A DNA stretch of 64,000 nt from Macrolepiota albuminosa (lineage: Eukaryota > Basidiomycota > Agaricomycetes > Agaricales > Agaricaceae), in NCBI GenBank assembly GCA_027475525.1, contig JAMWFC010000032.1, positions 1,054,001 through 1,118,000 of the forward strand, given 5' to 3'. Of the stretch, positions 32,715 through 45,088 are shown in pieces (the stretch's first letter is position 1; every line of letters starts with the position of its first letter). Under the pieces are notes generated by a model. It was not told the origin of the DNA, did not search any database, and saw nothing but the letters and a program-made list of their open reading frames with translations. The translations under genes and the position numbers were made by a program.

Positions 32715-33228
32715 GTGATGAGGATCATGGAGATGAAGCGCTTATCTTGGACTATAATCATCGGACTGGGCAAGTAACCTTTATATCACATACCCCTTTA
32801 GCCCCTGAAATCTTGAACATTTCTACGTCGCTTACTAGCGAAGCTTTATCCTACTTATACCTCACTGCATCCGATATTACTGAAAACCTTTCGACAGACA
32901 CTTATTTCGTTTCTACTCCTGATGCTAAAGAACCTTTGATATCCGGTTTCGCTAGAAACCAGAGTTCCATTTATAATACGTTTGCTAACAACAGTACCCC
33001 TAAGCGCAAAGGGGTTCAGGTTAAAAAGAAATACAAGCCAGTAGCGCTTAAAACGAAACCGGTAGCGAGCGGCATACCCAAAGAATTCCGCATCGAAAGA
33101 AAGATCATTGGAGACCTGTTAGCGACCCTTCCCGAGCTTAATCCGAACCCGTCACCCTTTGAGCCTACCGGACGATTTACGGAAGAACGACGGGCGCTAT
33201 TCCTTAGCGCCCATGATACAGGCTTTCT

Positions 33229-33382
33229 ATCGACGGCGGAACTAGATGTATTGACCGACATTATGCAAAAACAAAACGAGGCATTTGCTTGGGAGGATTC
33301 CGAATATCGATGGCGGAACTAGATGTATTGACCGACATTATGCAAAAACAAAACGAGGCATTTGCTTGGGAGGATTCCGAAT
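33229..33382. repeat. 77-bp tandem duplication in B pol
   Basis: Copies 33229-33305 and 33306-33382 differ at one base (CGACGG versus CGATGG). Confidence 0.95.
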
Positions 33383-35559
33383 GCGGTAAACTGAGACTGA
33401 CTTCTTTCCACCGGTGGTTATACCGATGATACCTCACGTACCTTGGACCGAGCATAACCGACCTATACCGCCAGGTATCGAAGCTGAAGTTTGCCAAATT
33501 ATTCGTTCCAAAATAGTGGCAGGAGTTTACGAGCCTTCCAATTCGGCATACCGGTCACGATGGTTTTGTGTACTGAAGAAAAATGGCAAGCTATGTATAG
33601 TTCACAGTTTGGAGCCGCTAAACAAAGTCACGATTCGTCATTCAGGGGTACCGCCCTTTCCCGATCACATCGCTGAATTGTTCGCGGGAAGAATATGTGG
33701 CGCTACCCTGGATCTGTACGTTGGCTATGACGAGCGCTTGATTCACCCTTCCTCTCGCGACTTAACAACATTTCAAACGCCATTCGGGGCGCTACGACTG
33801 GTTACACTTCCCATGGGTTGGACTAATTCGGTACCCATCTTCCACGACGACATTACGTTTATTCTACAACCCGAAATACCCCACCATGTGCTTAGCTTTA
33901 TCGACGATGTTGGCGTTAAGGGCCCAAAAGATTGGCGCCTTGTAGATGGCAAGCCCGAAGTGCATCCGGAAAATCCTAACATCCGCATGGCGCTATGGGA
34001 CTTCTTCCAGTTGGTCAACCGGGTGCTCCAGCACATGAAATATTGTGGTGGGACTTTCTCAGGACACAAGTTGATTCTTTGCGCACCACAATTTAAAATT
34101 TTAGGGCATGTTTGCATGCCAGAAGGCAGGATCCCTGAGGAGAGCCAATTAGCGCTTCTAGAGAAGTGGGGAGTCTGCCATAACCTCTTGGAAGTTCGCG
34201 CGTTTCTAGGCACGGTAGGCGTGCTGCGCATGTTCATACACCATTTTTCACATCGAGCGCACGCGCTAAATCGCTTAACTCGTTCAGGGGTCCCCTTTGA
34301 ATTCGGACCCGACCAAATTAACGCCCAAAAAGACTTAGTGAAGGCGCTGCAGGAAGCAAAGCCATTGGTACCCATCAATTATACTACATCCGATCCCGTT
34401 ATACTTGCCGTTGACACCTCTTACATCGTAGTCAGCTTCTTTTTATGTCAATGTGATAGCACAAATCGAAAAATCAGACGCTACAATCGCTTCGGATCAA
34501 TTACCCTTAACGACAGAGAGTCGCGCTATAGTCAGCCCAAACTGGAATTATACGGATTGTTTCGAGCGTTCCAGGCGCTACGCATGTATCTTATTGGTGT
34601 TTGAAACTTGATTGTCGAAGTTGACGCACGCTACATCAAAGGAATGCTCCAGAATCCAGACATTCAACCTTCGGCTAGCATGAATCGCTGGGTGGTAGCG
34701 ATACTAATGTTCCACTTCAAGCTCGTGCATGTCAAAAGTGTGTTTCACGGACCTGATGGACTATCTAGGCGACCTAGGCAGCCGGAGGACGAAGCGCTAG
34801 ACGAAAGCGATAATGACATATTTGACGACTGGATTGACCGGTTGCACGGTTTCATACATATTATTCAATTGCCTATTTCGGCCCTTTGCGAAGACCAACC
34901 TATCTCGACCTGGCTACACCCTATCACTCCATACCAGCCTAATCCGTATCAGGCTCCATCGACTTTCTACACGGCCAGTATCTATAACGTCGCTAAGCCG
35001 CATAATGATCTAAAGATAGTCGAGGAACCAAGACCCTTACGGGAAGATAGTCGCAACCTTCCATATTCGGCGGTACCTCGTAGCGCCAAGGCTAAGTCAG
35101 AAGACCAGCGAGTCGATCAGGTTAGGAAATGGTTACAGGATTTGCGCCGACCATCAGACCTTACGGATACGGAATACGCCACCTTCATTCAATATGCAAC
35201 GACTTTCTTTATGATTGAAAACCGGCTTTGGCGACGAAATAGGTCTGGCGCTCACAAATTAGTAATTAAGCCAGAGGGCCGCGTTAGGATTTTGCGTGCT
35301 ATGCACGATGACTTGGGACATCGAGGACTCTACGCGACGCGGGCGAATTTATTGGAACGTTTCTGGTGGCCTCAAGTTAGCGCCGATATCGCATGGTATA
35401 TTCATACTTGTCATCTCTGCCAAATCCAACAGACACGCCAAGTCCTTATTCCCCCAACCGTAGCGACTCCAGCACCCTTGTTCGGAAAAATATATATCGA
35501 CACTATGCACATGCCCAAGTCGGGGCGCTACAAGTACATTATCCAGGGAAGGTGTTCTT

Positions 35560-35713
35560 TGGTACATTGGCCGGAGTTCCGTATGCTCCAGCGGGAAAAT
35601 ACCGATGCTATAGCTAAGTGGCTCTTCGAAGATGTTTGGTACATTGGCCGGAGTTCCGTATGCTCCAGCGGGAAAATACCGATGCTATAGCTAAGTGGCT
35701 CTTCGAAGATGTT
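35560..35713. repeat. 77-bp tandem duplication in B integrase
   Basis: Copies 35560-35636 and 35637-35713 are identical. Confidence 0.95.
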
Positions 35714-36578
35714 ATTTGCAGATGGGAGCCCTTCACGAGATTGTTACAGACAACGGAGCACCGATAGTTAAGGCGCTTACCTACCTCGCTAAGAAATACA
35801 ACATACAGCATATTTGGATCTCAGGATACAATAAGCGCGCTAACGGTATAGTGGAAAGGCCACATTTTGATGTACGACAGGCGCTATTTAAGGCGGTAGA
35901 TGGCGACGAAAGTCGCTGGAGCGAAGCGACTTATTCGGTCTTTTGGTCTGAACGAGTTACCGTACGGAAAAGGATGGGCTGCTCTCCCTACTACGCGGCA
36001 ACTGGCACTCATCCCCTGCTTCCAGCAGACGTTGTGGAGGCCACATACCTACAACCCCCACCTAACTCAATCCTGTCCTCTACCGACCTTATCGCTAGGC
36101 ATGCCATTGACTTACAACGACGCATGGAGGATCTAGAGCGCCTACACGAGGTGGTATTTCAAGCTAGACGACAAGCCGCATTACGATTTGAAAGCGAGCA
36201 TAGCGCTACTATCCGAGACTACAACTTTACAGCTGGCACCTTAGTGCTAATGCGCAACTTGAAAATCGAAGTAACCCATAACAAAAAGATGCGACCTCGA
36301 TACCTAGGGCCCCTCATAGTCGTTTCCCGCAATAGGGGAGGAGCCTACGTACTCTGCGAGCTGGACGGCTTGGTTTTGCATCGACCGGTAGCGGCGTTTC
36401 GACTCATTCCCTACTTAGCGCGTGAACACATTCCACTACCTTTGCCGGCGCTAGACATTGACACGGCCAAACTGCGAGAGCTTGAAGAGACTGAGTTGGT
36501 GGACGATGACGAGATCACTCCTGATGACGAAGAGGAACAATAAAAGACCACAGAAAACGAGGCGCCAGCGGTTAGCGC

Positions 36579-36732
36579 CCCCTGCTACGGACTTAAAGCA
36601 TGCGCTAGTAACCACAAAAGGGGTGCATAAATTGGCGATACTAATACATGCGGCACCCCTGCTACGGACTTAAAGCATGCGCTAGTAACCACAAAAGGGG
36701 TGCATAAATTGGCGATACTAATACATGCGGCA
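36579..36732. repeat. 77-bp tandem duplication after B pol
   Basis: Copies 36579-36655 and 36656-36732 are identical. Confidence 0.95.
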
Positions 36733-36760
36733 CTACCAAACTATACTTGACTACAAAAGT

Positions 36761-38224
36761 TTAAGACAACGACGACGACCGCCGACGAGGGCCCTTGACT
36801 CGCTCCTTGTGTTGCCTATAGGCGGGAGGAGCACCGGAAGGGGGACAAATGGCAGCGTTAGGCGGAGCGGGAGGAGCGACTGGAGGAGGAGGTACGGGAG
36901 CGCGAGGAGGAGGCACGGGAAGGGCGATTGTAGGTGGAGCGTGGGAAGAACCCGGGGGAGCGGCAGGACGAGTACCACCCGGCCTCGTCCAAGCGACGCT
37001 CTAAAGCTGTGAAAGGAACGATCACGCGGTCGAGCACAGCTCTACTAGCGTTAAGGTTGACAAGAACCGGAAGAGGGAGCCAGGAAAGGCTCTAGAAAAG
37101 GGCAGGGAGTTAGCTAACCAAAGCTAGGCGAAAAAGGGGTATAGGTACTAACCAAACCCCCGGTCTCGTGGAGAAGACTATGAAGGCTCAACGCGGTACC
37201 AGTAATGGTCTGCTCCTACGACACGCATAAGTATTACCTAAAGCATGCGCTAATAAAGGGTTTACGGTGACTAGGGCCGGGTCCGTATCTATCTCCCATT
37301 CGGCGGAGGCCGCTAGCAGGATCCGGTATCGGCGCACAAGGGTCAATATGTTGCTGTTCTCCTGCGGAAAGCCGCCGTCAGGCATTAACGCGAGGAAGCG
37401 CTCGAGGCGATCTAGGATGAGAGGCCGGTGAACGAGTATGGGGTCATCAAGAAGGAGGGAAGGTTCTGGCATGATATGATACTAACCGGGTTAACAGCGC
37501 CAGAACCCATAAAATACCTCAAGCTACGTGCAGGGTCGCGGATACTTGGGAACTCTTACATGCGCAAAACAATCATGAGGGGGGGGGAAGGCAGTGATGC
37601 ATTTCATATAACTACGACAAAAAGAAATCAACTAGCCAAAATCTGTCAGCCCGGTGGCGCCACGGAAAAGAAGGAGCCGACTTACATAAACGACATGGGA
37701 GACGGACGAGCATCAAGGCCTGGGCAGAAGGAGAGGCCTGGGAGGCCTCCAGCCTTCAGCAGGACCACGAAAAAGCCGGCCACCGGTAGACGAGCGAGGC
37801 GCCTGGCAGAGCGACGCGTTAGACGGAAGAAAAGAGGTAATAAAATGACAAACCAGGTAGTGACTCTCCTCCAGCAGCAGCTCAAGACGTTCTTTCGTTT
37901 CCTTGGTCGCGATTTGCTTGATTTGGAGACTATCAGAAGAGAAGGAGGGCGAAAAAGGCAATAGCGCACCTGAAAAATCCGACTCCAGTTTTTCTCCATA
38001 CCGAAACGGGTCAACGGCAGGTCATCGTTCCAGATCTCACAGGCTACACGAAGTAGCTGGCAGCGACGACCTAATTCAACGACTCCGTCGGTCAGTCCGG
38101 GTACGCCAACCGCTGGGTAGTGGTGGAAGAACGAGGTAGCACGTTCCAGGAAAGTGGGGGGATCAATTACGACGTGAGCACGATCACAACGGGCAGTCCA
38201 CACAATGCCGGTTGGGCTTTCCAT
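36761..38224 (-). CDS. Element B second antisense gene candidate (spliced, unknown function)
   Basis: A possible multi-exon gene opposite to pol. The first exon runs from the ATG at 38224 (GCGATGG context, MESPTGIVWTARCDR) to a donor CAG|GTGCGC at 37970, exactly 85 codons. Further open minus-strand segments follow: a helix-like stretch KETKERLELLLEE near 37880, a stretch ILTLVRRYRILLAASAEWE near 37300, and a proline-rich end (PPPPVAPPAPPNA near 36870) closing with RRRSSSLS and a stop at 36761. Exon joins after the first are not settled. The D relic has only about 440 bp between pol and the other antisense gene, so this gene is absent there. No family is recognised. Confidence 0.35.
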
Positions 38225-38751
38225 CGCAAAGACTGATGAGATGCTGTCGAGGCATGGGCAATTTATAGGACTCGGACGGTGTTTCAACTAGCAACAGCGT
38301 GGGAGGGCACTTCTCAAGGGGCTTGGACCCTGATGCAGACACGAACCAATAGGATGCGCTGGAAACCATTTTAGGTCGTACAAAGAGGGAATTAACCTTC
38401 AAGATCTAGCGCTTATAGCCACCATCACCAAATAACCACAAGCGATCAGTGGCACTCTATTTCTTATACATTAAAACTTCTTGCATGAATCGACTTATTT
38501 TTCTACAGACGATACCTATTTCTTCCTAGGCTGGCGCGATATTGGCTATTGGGTCGCGCTGGTAATAGGGGTTTTTATGCCATGATGATTTACTGAGCGT
38601 TTCCCCTTTTTCTTACTTTATATTTTGATTACTTACAAACTGACGATTTCGAAACAAGGGGAGGGGAGCGTTTATTTTTAATATAGCTATCACAGACTAC
38701 GTATCAAAATTTTCAAAGTCCACAAAAATTCAAAGCGCTACAGGCCGGCGA

Positions 38752-41262
38752 CTACGCATCAGATGCGGAGGGAGCGGGATCACCCAATGGAAGCAAGTCC
38801 CCGTCTTGAATGGCGTTACTCGCTTGCCACTCAAGCGCATCAGTGATGTCGTCATGGAGCTCAAGCAGGAGGAGCTCACGGCGCGCTAAGGTGGAGACAC
38901 GAGGACGGAGGAGGGCGAGTTTGTTACTGATGACGTCGGTCGCGTCCTCGACTTGGCAAAGTTGTTGATGGAGATCGGCGGCAGGACGAAGGGGAGTGAC
39001 AGGATAAGAGAACTCATCCCCAAGCCAAGGATAGGCATCGCCGGAAACGCGCATGGCGGGGGGAGGAGTCCAAAAAGGATCGAACTTAGCGGAGGTCAGC
39101 GGAGAGGTGAACTAACTAGGAAAGGCAGACTTACTCGAACGGTTATGGGAGCACGGGGGGTCCATTCATGGCGCTCATCGCCTGGGGACATGGCCCTAGC
39201 GGAAGAAAGGCGGATGCCATAGGAAGGCAAGTACCTCCAGCGGCGGTGGCGCTCGCCCTGAGCTACTAAGGTCCCTTTGGACTCAGGCGCGGTAGAGGAC
39301 TCACGAGTACTGGGGAAAGAAGAGAGGCTACAAGGAGGAGTAAGAGATGGTGTAATAGGAAGAGCGACGGGGGAGGCGCTAGCCGCGACAGGCTCGGGAG
39401 CAGGGGTAGCGCCGGCAACAGCCATCACGACATCTTCAGCGGGCGGGATATCCACGACGACCGGAAGCAAAGGAGTAGGGGACCTGGCAACAAAGAGGTT
39501 AGCGCAACCTAAACAGGAAAACACGAACACTACGCACCGATTACCACTGGGGCCGCTCTGATAAGGGTTAGCGGCGATAGGGGGAGTAATGCAAAGCAGA
39601 AGAGCGCGTACCGCCAATAGCGCATCGGTGTCGACTACAGGCCCAGCCTCATCGTCATCCTCGCCCTCAGCATCCCTCTCGGTATCCTCGCCCTCATCAG
39701 TAGACGACTCGGTAGAAGACAAGACAACAGGAGTAGCAGGCGCTAGCTCCTGGCGCTTACCGGGACTCTTGCTAGGGGAGGCGACAATGGGCTTACGTTT
39801 CGAAGGGACGGGACGACGGGGAGAGTGGGCAAAGGGGGCCGCCACGGTGGTACCATCTTGGGTGATGGGAAGCGCTAGACTTGCAGCACTAATCACAGTG
39901 GGCTGACGAGTAGCGGCCAGGTCGCGTTGCTGCAGCACAAAGGCCCGGGCGTTACAAACTAGGACGGCGCGCTCGTAATTGCGCTGCATGATAGCGTCCC
40001 TACCACGTTCGCGAGTACAAATCCCATTGAAGGCACAGCCCCGTTTCAACGCATCGCAGCGGTAGCAGGGAAGAGAAGCGGTAGGAAACCAGCAACCCTC
40101 GGGATCGTTTTCAGACCAGCATTTATCGCACTGGGAAAGAATTTAGCGACGTCATCAACCTTTCAGAGACGAACAAGTACTTACCGCACCAATCTTCGTC
40201 CTAAAAGCGCGGCGCTCCACGGGTGCCACTGTAACCTTCTTCTTAGCACCGAGTACTTGGACACCAGCCGGGAGGCCGGTATCAATAACGGTAGTGTCGC
40301 GACGAAGGCGCAACAGATTACGAAGCTCCGCGTCGGTAAACATAGTTTGGTTGAGCGCCTAAGGAGGGCTCGATCAGGCGCTAGAGACAAGCGATCTTGA
40401 AAGAAAACACTTACGACATACAAAGGGGCAACACGAGCAGGGAGATTGACCTAATAAGCAGAGTTAGCAGAAGAACCAAAGGCAAGAACACAAGGACGCA
40501 CGGTACGTTTAGGAGGGCTAGCGAGAGCAGGGGACGCGCGGTTAATAATGACGGCAAAGTTACGGGGAGGAAGGCAAGAAATAGTATGGGTAGGTCCGGG
40601 CCGGGGCTCACTGGCGGTAATGGCAATCTGTTTGATGGCCGAGTGAGGAGGCGCAGTACGAGTGGGAGAAGTGACAATGGGTGCAGGATGAGCAGGAGAA
40701 GCATTGCCATGAAAAGGACTACCAAGAATGGGAGGAGGCAGAACAGAAACAGGAGCAGCAGGAGCAGCCGGAGCAGAAGGAACGGTAGGGGCCGACGGGG
40801 CACTAGGAAGACTGGCGATGGTAGGCGACGTAGCAACCGACTACTCAGGGTTAACTTGGAAGATGTGAGGAAGAAGAGGAGGGGACTCACTTCGCCAACC
40901 TCGGTACTAGCCAGCAGGGCGTCAATCTCGTCGGAGAGGGAAGGAGCCTAGTATGGGCGCTGAACCTTAGCGCCACGAACCCAAAATCAAACTTAGAAAC
41001 TTACGAAAAGGTCCGTGAAAGGGCGCAACCAATCGGCACCTTCGTATTCACGGTACCGGGCCACACACCACTCGCAAACCTTGGCACCCCACTCCCAGGA
41101 ACTGTCGGAGCCACGGACCACGAGCCAGCACCGGTAGAGTTGCATAATGCCAGGGACGGTTTGTGGCGCATTGGCGGGGCCGACAGACTTAGCGCGATCA
41201 AATAAATAAGAGGCCTTAGCCAGGAAATTGCGAAGAGCAGAGGCATCAAAAGGAGTGGACAT
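38752..41262 (-). CDS. Element B antisense spliced gene with Zn2Cys6-like cysteine cluster
   Basis: A multi-exon gene opposite to pol. Exon 1 runs from the ATG at 41262 (MSTPFDASALRNFLAKAS) to the donor GTAAGT after 41005. A proline/alanine-rich part lies at about 40840-40430. One exon is 40358-40185 (NQTMFTDAELRNLL), followed by a 54-nt intron with GTAAGT donor and CCCAG acceptor (40184-40131). The next exon opens with CDKCWSENDPEGC, then PCYRCDALKRGC, giving C-x2-C-x8-C-x8-C-x2-C-x6-C. This resembles a fungal Zn2Cys6 cluster with a longer first loop. An acidic serine-rich linker follows, and the last exon has GDAYPWLGDEFSYP and ALEWQASN before the stop at 38752. Relic D keeps the same exon and intron lengths. 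DNA binding is inferred only from the cysteine pattern. Confidence 0.6.
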
Positions 41263-41409
41263 GTTGGGAAAGATGGAAAGGAAAACACGAGAAGGAGAAG
41301 TGCAGAAAACGACTTTTATAAGGCGCCGGCGGCATCATACGGACCGTAGCGCAGCCAAATTAATGACGGCGTTTGACTGAGGACAGTCAATTTTTCAGTT
41401 GGGGAGAGA

Positions 41410-42480
41410 TGATAGGCTTCTACTCGGACTGAGCGCATCAAGGGACATTATAGGCCAACCGACACTTGACGTATTCAGGACTCTAGCGACCAGTTGGGAA
41501 TATAGAGCAGCTCTAGCTCTGGCAAATTACTACAGGAGGTGGAAATTTATCCTAACCCCTAGCTACCAGGCCTTCAGCGCACTCCTTTCACCTAGCCCAA
41601 GGATGAAGAAGGCTCATAACGTATAACGCTAGCACAACGGCGGGAGAGGACTCTAACTAAACCCCGATCACTTCCAGAAGGAGCCAGCAGCAGGCGCTGC
41701 CATTTGACGAGGAACTTCAATCAGAAGTCTAAAAGGATCAATGACGGCGGCACTGGATATACTTAAATCCGACATCTGGACCTGCCAGGAACTAATACAA
41801 TGAGTAGCGCTGACATTAGCGCTCACGGCGTCTGTCGAGGATTTTCCGACCATACCCCGGAACAGCCTGGCCAATCGGAGATATAGTAAAAGTGAGCAGA
41901 CTCGTACAATTCTAAGTCAATATAGAGTCGCCGCTGGTCGCCGTGGGTCATAACGCCGTTGGTCGCCGTCAGCCATGTGCAAAAGGTTGCCGTTGACAGG
42001 TCGCCGTTAGAGGAAACCACGAGGAGAGGTGCTAGGAGGTAGCGCCGCAGATGGGCTTGTATCTTGGCAAACACGGTAGCGCATAGTATATAAAATAGCT
42101 ACTTTACATGTATATAACAACGAATCGTAACCCCTGGAACACACAGTTACACTTAGCGTTCAACTCGCGCTAGCTTCCTTCGACTTCGTCACCAAGTCGG
42201 GCGCTAGCTTCGTCTATCTTGTCTTCATCGTTTACGGTGCCACCTACGGGCACAATACACTGCGCTACTCGTCTTTTCTCTAATATCTTTGCCTAAACCA
42301 CGACGCTTACCGTCTGTCAGGTAGCCCCTGAGGCGCTATAATCTAGCGCATCGTTTTACTACCTCCACTCGAGCACACCGGGACCCTGTCAGGACTCCTC
42401 ACAACTACGTACGCCAAGCGCTGGAGACGGCGTTGTACTGCGTATACGTCCAGCGCACCCAACCACTGTTGGCGTCATCA
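41410..42480 (+). repeat. Element B 3' LTR
   Basis: Preceded by GGGGAGAGA and collinear with the 5' LTR, with only a few differences seen. Followed by CCGC, the target duplication. Confidence 0.93.
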
Positions 42481-44867
42481 CCGCGTGTTGCGGTCACGGT
42501 CCAAATCGGTCTTTTTGGCCAGGAAGGTCCTCACATGCTGACCCCGTGAGGGTGTCCCACCAGGCGATAGTCACCTGGGTCCCCCTTTGTGTCCACTCCA
42601 ATGTTCATAGTGGTTAGCAGTCTTCAGAGACTGCTCATACCAGATGGCATATGCCACAAATTCTTCCACATCGTTGACTTCTGGGGACAATCCGTCCTCA
42701 CGTATCAAATAGCGGCACATGTCCGCTGGAATGCCATCCAAGAACGTTTCGAGCATTGTATACCCGTCCGAGTATACTGCCATGTTCTGGGCATGGTCAT
42801 TAAGGGTATCATAGAACCCTTGTACTCCCAACTTCTCGGTGTACTTGGCGGACTGGAAGTCCCGCCTTGCATCCTGGAGCGTTGAGGGGTGTACAAATCG
42901 ATTCCCAACTTCTCGGTGTACTTGGCGGACTGGAAGTCCCGCCTTGCATCCTGGAGCGTTGAGGGGTGTACAAATCGATTGTATAGTCCTGTAAGGACTC
43001 CTTTAAACGTCCAGTCATATTGGACACAGTTGACGTGCAGTACTGCCCGTCGAAACCAACCCATGGCCTCTCCGGCCAAGAACTCAGGCAGAACAAAGAT
43101 TCGTTCTCGTTCCATACGGTCACCTCCATATAAGCACATGGCGAGATGGGTGCATACATCCATCGCCCAATCCTCCAGGTCGCTGAACTTGGACGCGCCT
43201 GTATAGGCGCGAATGTGCCTACTGTCTGCTTTATGCAGCTTCACTCCGTCTGGTAACCGTAAGGTTACGCCCAGGGCATCATCGACTACTCAATGCAGGC
43301 GATCGTGCATGGCTTCACGATGCATTTGAATGGCCTCCCGCTGACCCGGGGATCTAGTCGCCAAATCAGCGGCATGGGGAAGTGACTTCCTCCGTCTGCC
43401 TTGCGGAGGACGTCCCGAGCCTCCTCGACTGTGGGCATAATTGCCCTCATCTCAAGGAATTGACCTAGGGCCGTCATCCCGGCCGTTACCAGAGACATCA
43501 CGTCTCGTGGCGCCATCTCAATCGGGGAAGTCTCCTTGATCATAATCGTTGCGCCGCCCTGGCCCTGGAGAAGCTTGATTCTCCTGATCCTGCATGACAA
43601 ATTGACGACGCATCTTGTCAATGGGCTTAGTGCCCTCGAATACGATACCCTGATCGTCGATAAGGGACTGTCCCTTAGTCCTGAGATCGCCATTGCGCAT
43701 ACGTTGATACGCGACTCTGTCGCTCAACGTTTCGGCCATGGGCACACGCGGCATCACGGATGCCTCGCTCTCCACTTTGAGCACGGTACTATCGTGCCCA
43801 TCCGGACCTGACATATCTGTCCTACGGTCATGGTTACGCATGTGTGGGGGCTCCTCATGCCACCCTTGTCCTGCTGGAGTATAGAAAGTACTCACCGGTC
43901 TTACTTCGGGCACTTCTTGCACCCGTGCTAGTGCCTCCACTAGCTCGATTCCGACGTCTTGATTGCGTCGTGCCGAGCATTCCTCGGACGTGTGGCTCCA
44001 GGGGGTCGAGACCCCCAATTGCCGTGTGGCCTTACGCTGCACATACATTTGCAGCTCCATAGTGAGCACTCTCACCATCAAATCAGTATATTTCGTACTG
44101 AATACATTGGGCACTTCGTGCCCTTGTCGCCTAAGTGCTACTATATGGGCTGACGCATAGCGCTCGAGTCGCGCTTGGGTGGTGTATTTCATCACCTCTG
44201 GGTGCAAGTCCCAGAACACCCGCAAGCGCACAGTGTACGCGGTTTTCAGCCGCTGTTCCTCTGCTCTGGCGTCGTCGTCACTTGATGACTCCATCACCTC
44301 CTCTGGAAGCTCTACAACCTCCGGAGCTTCCTCCACTGCTGGTGTGCGTGGGAATTGATCTTCCGCGTGGTATACTTCAGGCCTTGCAGCCTCCGACGGT
44401 ACCTCTTCTAAGCGGGCTTCCGCTACTTTAGACGGCATTGGACCCGCTGTGGACCGCCTGGTCCCACTGCTCTGGCTTGCTGGGAGGGCTCTCCCAGTCC
44501 GTACTGACGACTCAGCGTCTCCTGGGGCGCCATCGGCGCCGGTTGACTGTCGGCCGTCCTGCGGGGGCCCTTTGGAAGCCAATCGGCTAGACCGTCACGG
44601 TCCTCCTGGCAGCTGCGTAACTGGGGGCGTTAATCCTCCAGGCATCTTGTCCTGGAGGCGTTGCGGACCGTCCTGCTGTGAGCTTTCAGCTCTCCGGGCC
44701 TCGCTCTCATTCCTGGCCAGGTCGGTACTCTGACCTCGGTCTCGAGCCTTGGGTCTTACCTGACCCGCATTGGACGCTGACGTGTCCTGGGTGTCTGCTG
44801 GGTCTCCCCGTAGGTCGTGGGCATTTCGCCCGCCGTCAGTGGGCGCTGCAGGTATGGGATTACTCAT
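42481..44867 (-). pseudogene. Element C gag, N-terminal part
   Basis: Minus-strand gag from the ATG at 44867 (MSNPIPAAPTDGG) to the element B insertion. The matrix-like N-terminus is poorly conserved. The capsid core matches element A gag: SKFSDLEDWAMDVC, FVLPEFLAGEAMGWF, YNRFVHPSTLQDAR, and GIPADMCRYLIREDGLSPEV. Breaks: TGA near 44593 (CCG-TGA-CGG, one step from CGA), a frame change near 43540, TGA near 43290, TAG-type breaks near 42570, and the 77-bp duplication at 42826-42979 (subtracting 77 nt joins the two capsid frames). The rest of gag lies left of element B. Confidence 0.8.
42826..42979. repeat. 77-bp tandem duplication in C gag
   Basis: Copies 42826-42902 and 42903-42979. Capsid frames either side are in phase once one copy is removed. 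Confidence 0.95.
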
Positions 44868-44934
44868 CGATCCCCTGTTTGAAATTTGCACGGTGTGGCT
44901 GTGCAAGAAGCTCGAGAAGCTGATAGAGTTCTGT

Positions 44935-45088
44935 CAACGAACTCAACGACTGACGTCGGATGCTAGGCAATAGATCCTAGCTGGCAGATTCAAAAAAATG
45001 TAACGAAGTTACAACGAACTCAACGACTGACGTCGGATGCTAGGCAATAGATCCTAGCTGGCAGATTCAAAAAAATGTAACGAAGTTA
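44935..45088. repeat. 77-bp tandem duplication at C 5' LTR/leader junction
   Basis: Copies 44935-45011 and 45012-45088. The repeat carries the last bases of the LTR (minus orientation), so a 13-nt LTR end appears twice. It also obscures the primer binding site. Confidence 0.95.

Larger units (their letters stand above)
32687..36543 (+). pseudogene. Element B pol: RT, RNase H, integrase, frame-broken
   Basis: Domains in order: a linker (32687-33300); RT with ATLDLYVGYDE (about 33700) and the catalytic FIDDVGVKGP (about 33900); RNase H (VDTSYIVVS, YSQPKLELYGLF), with a TGA at 34602 where the frame continues; integrase zinc finger (HDDLGHRG ... CHLCQIQQ, about 35308-35430) and core residues in IYIDTMHM (about 35495), VTDNGAP (35743) and GIVERPHFD (35846), with a C-terminal half to 36543. 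Breaks: 77-bp duplications at 33229-33382 and 35560-35713, plus single-base shifts near 33390 and 35735. All catalytic residues seen are intact. Confidence 0.85.
28973..42480 (+). mobile_element. Element B: full-length Ty3/gypsy element with antisense gene region, inserted in C gag
   Basis: Its 1071-bp LTRs (28973-30043 and 41410-42480, TGATAGG...CATCA) are nearly identical by eye, so it is young. The target site CCGC is duplicated (28969-28972 and 42481-42484), and joining the flanks restores the C gag reading. A primer-binding-like TGGAGCCCACCGCG starts at 30047 and a polypurine tract GGGGAGAGA (41401-41409) precedes the 3' LTR. Sense gag, protease, RT, RNase H and integrase occupy 30432-36543; the next 4.8 kb reads on the opposite strand. 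Confidence 0.93.

Noticed and set aside
40397..40951. Arginine-rich plus-strand ORF of 184 codons in element B
   Set aside because: It is the complement of the proline/alanine-rich exon of the antisense gene. Low complexity explains its openness.
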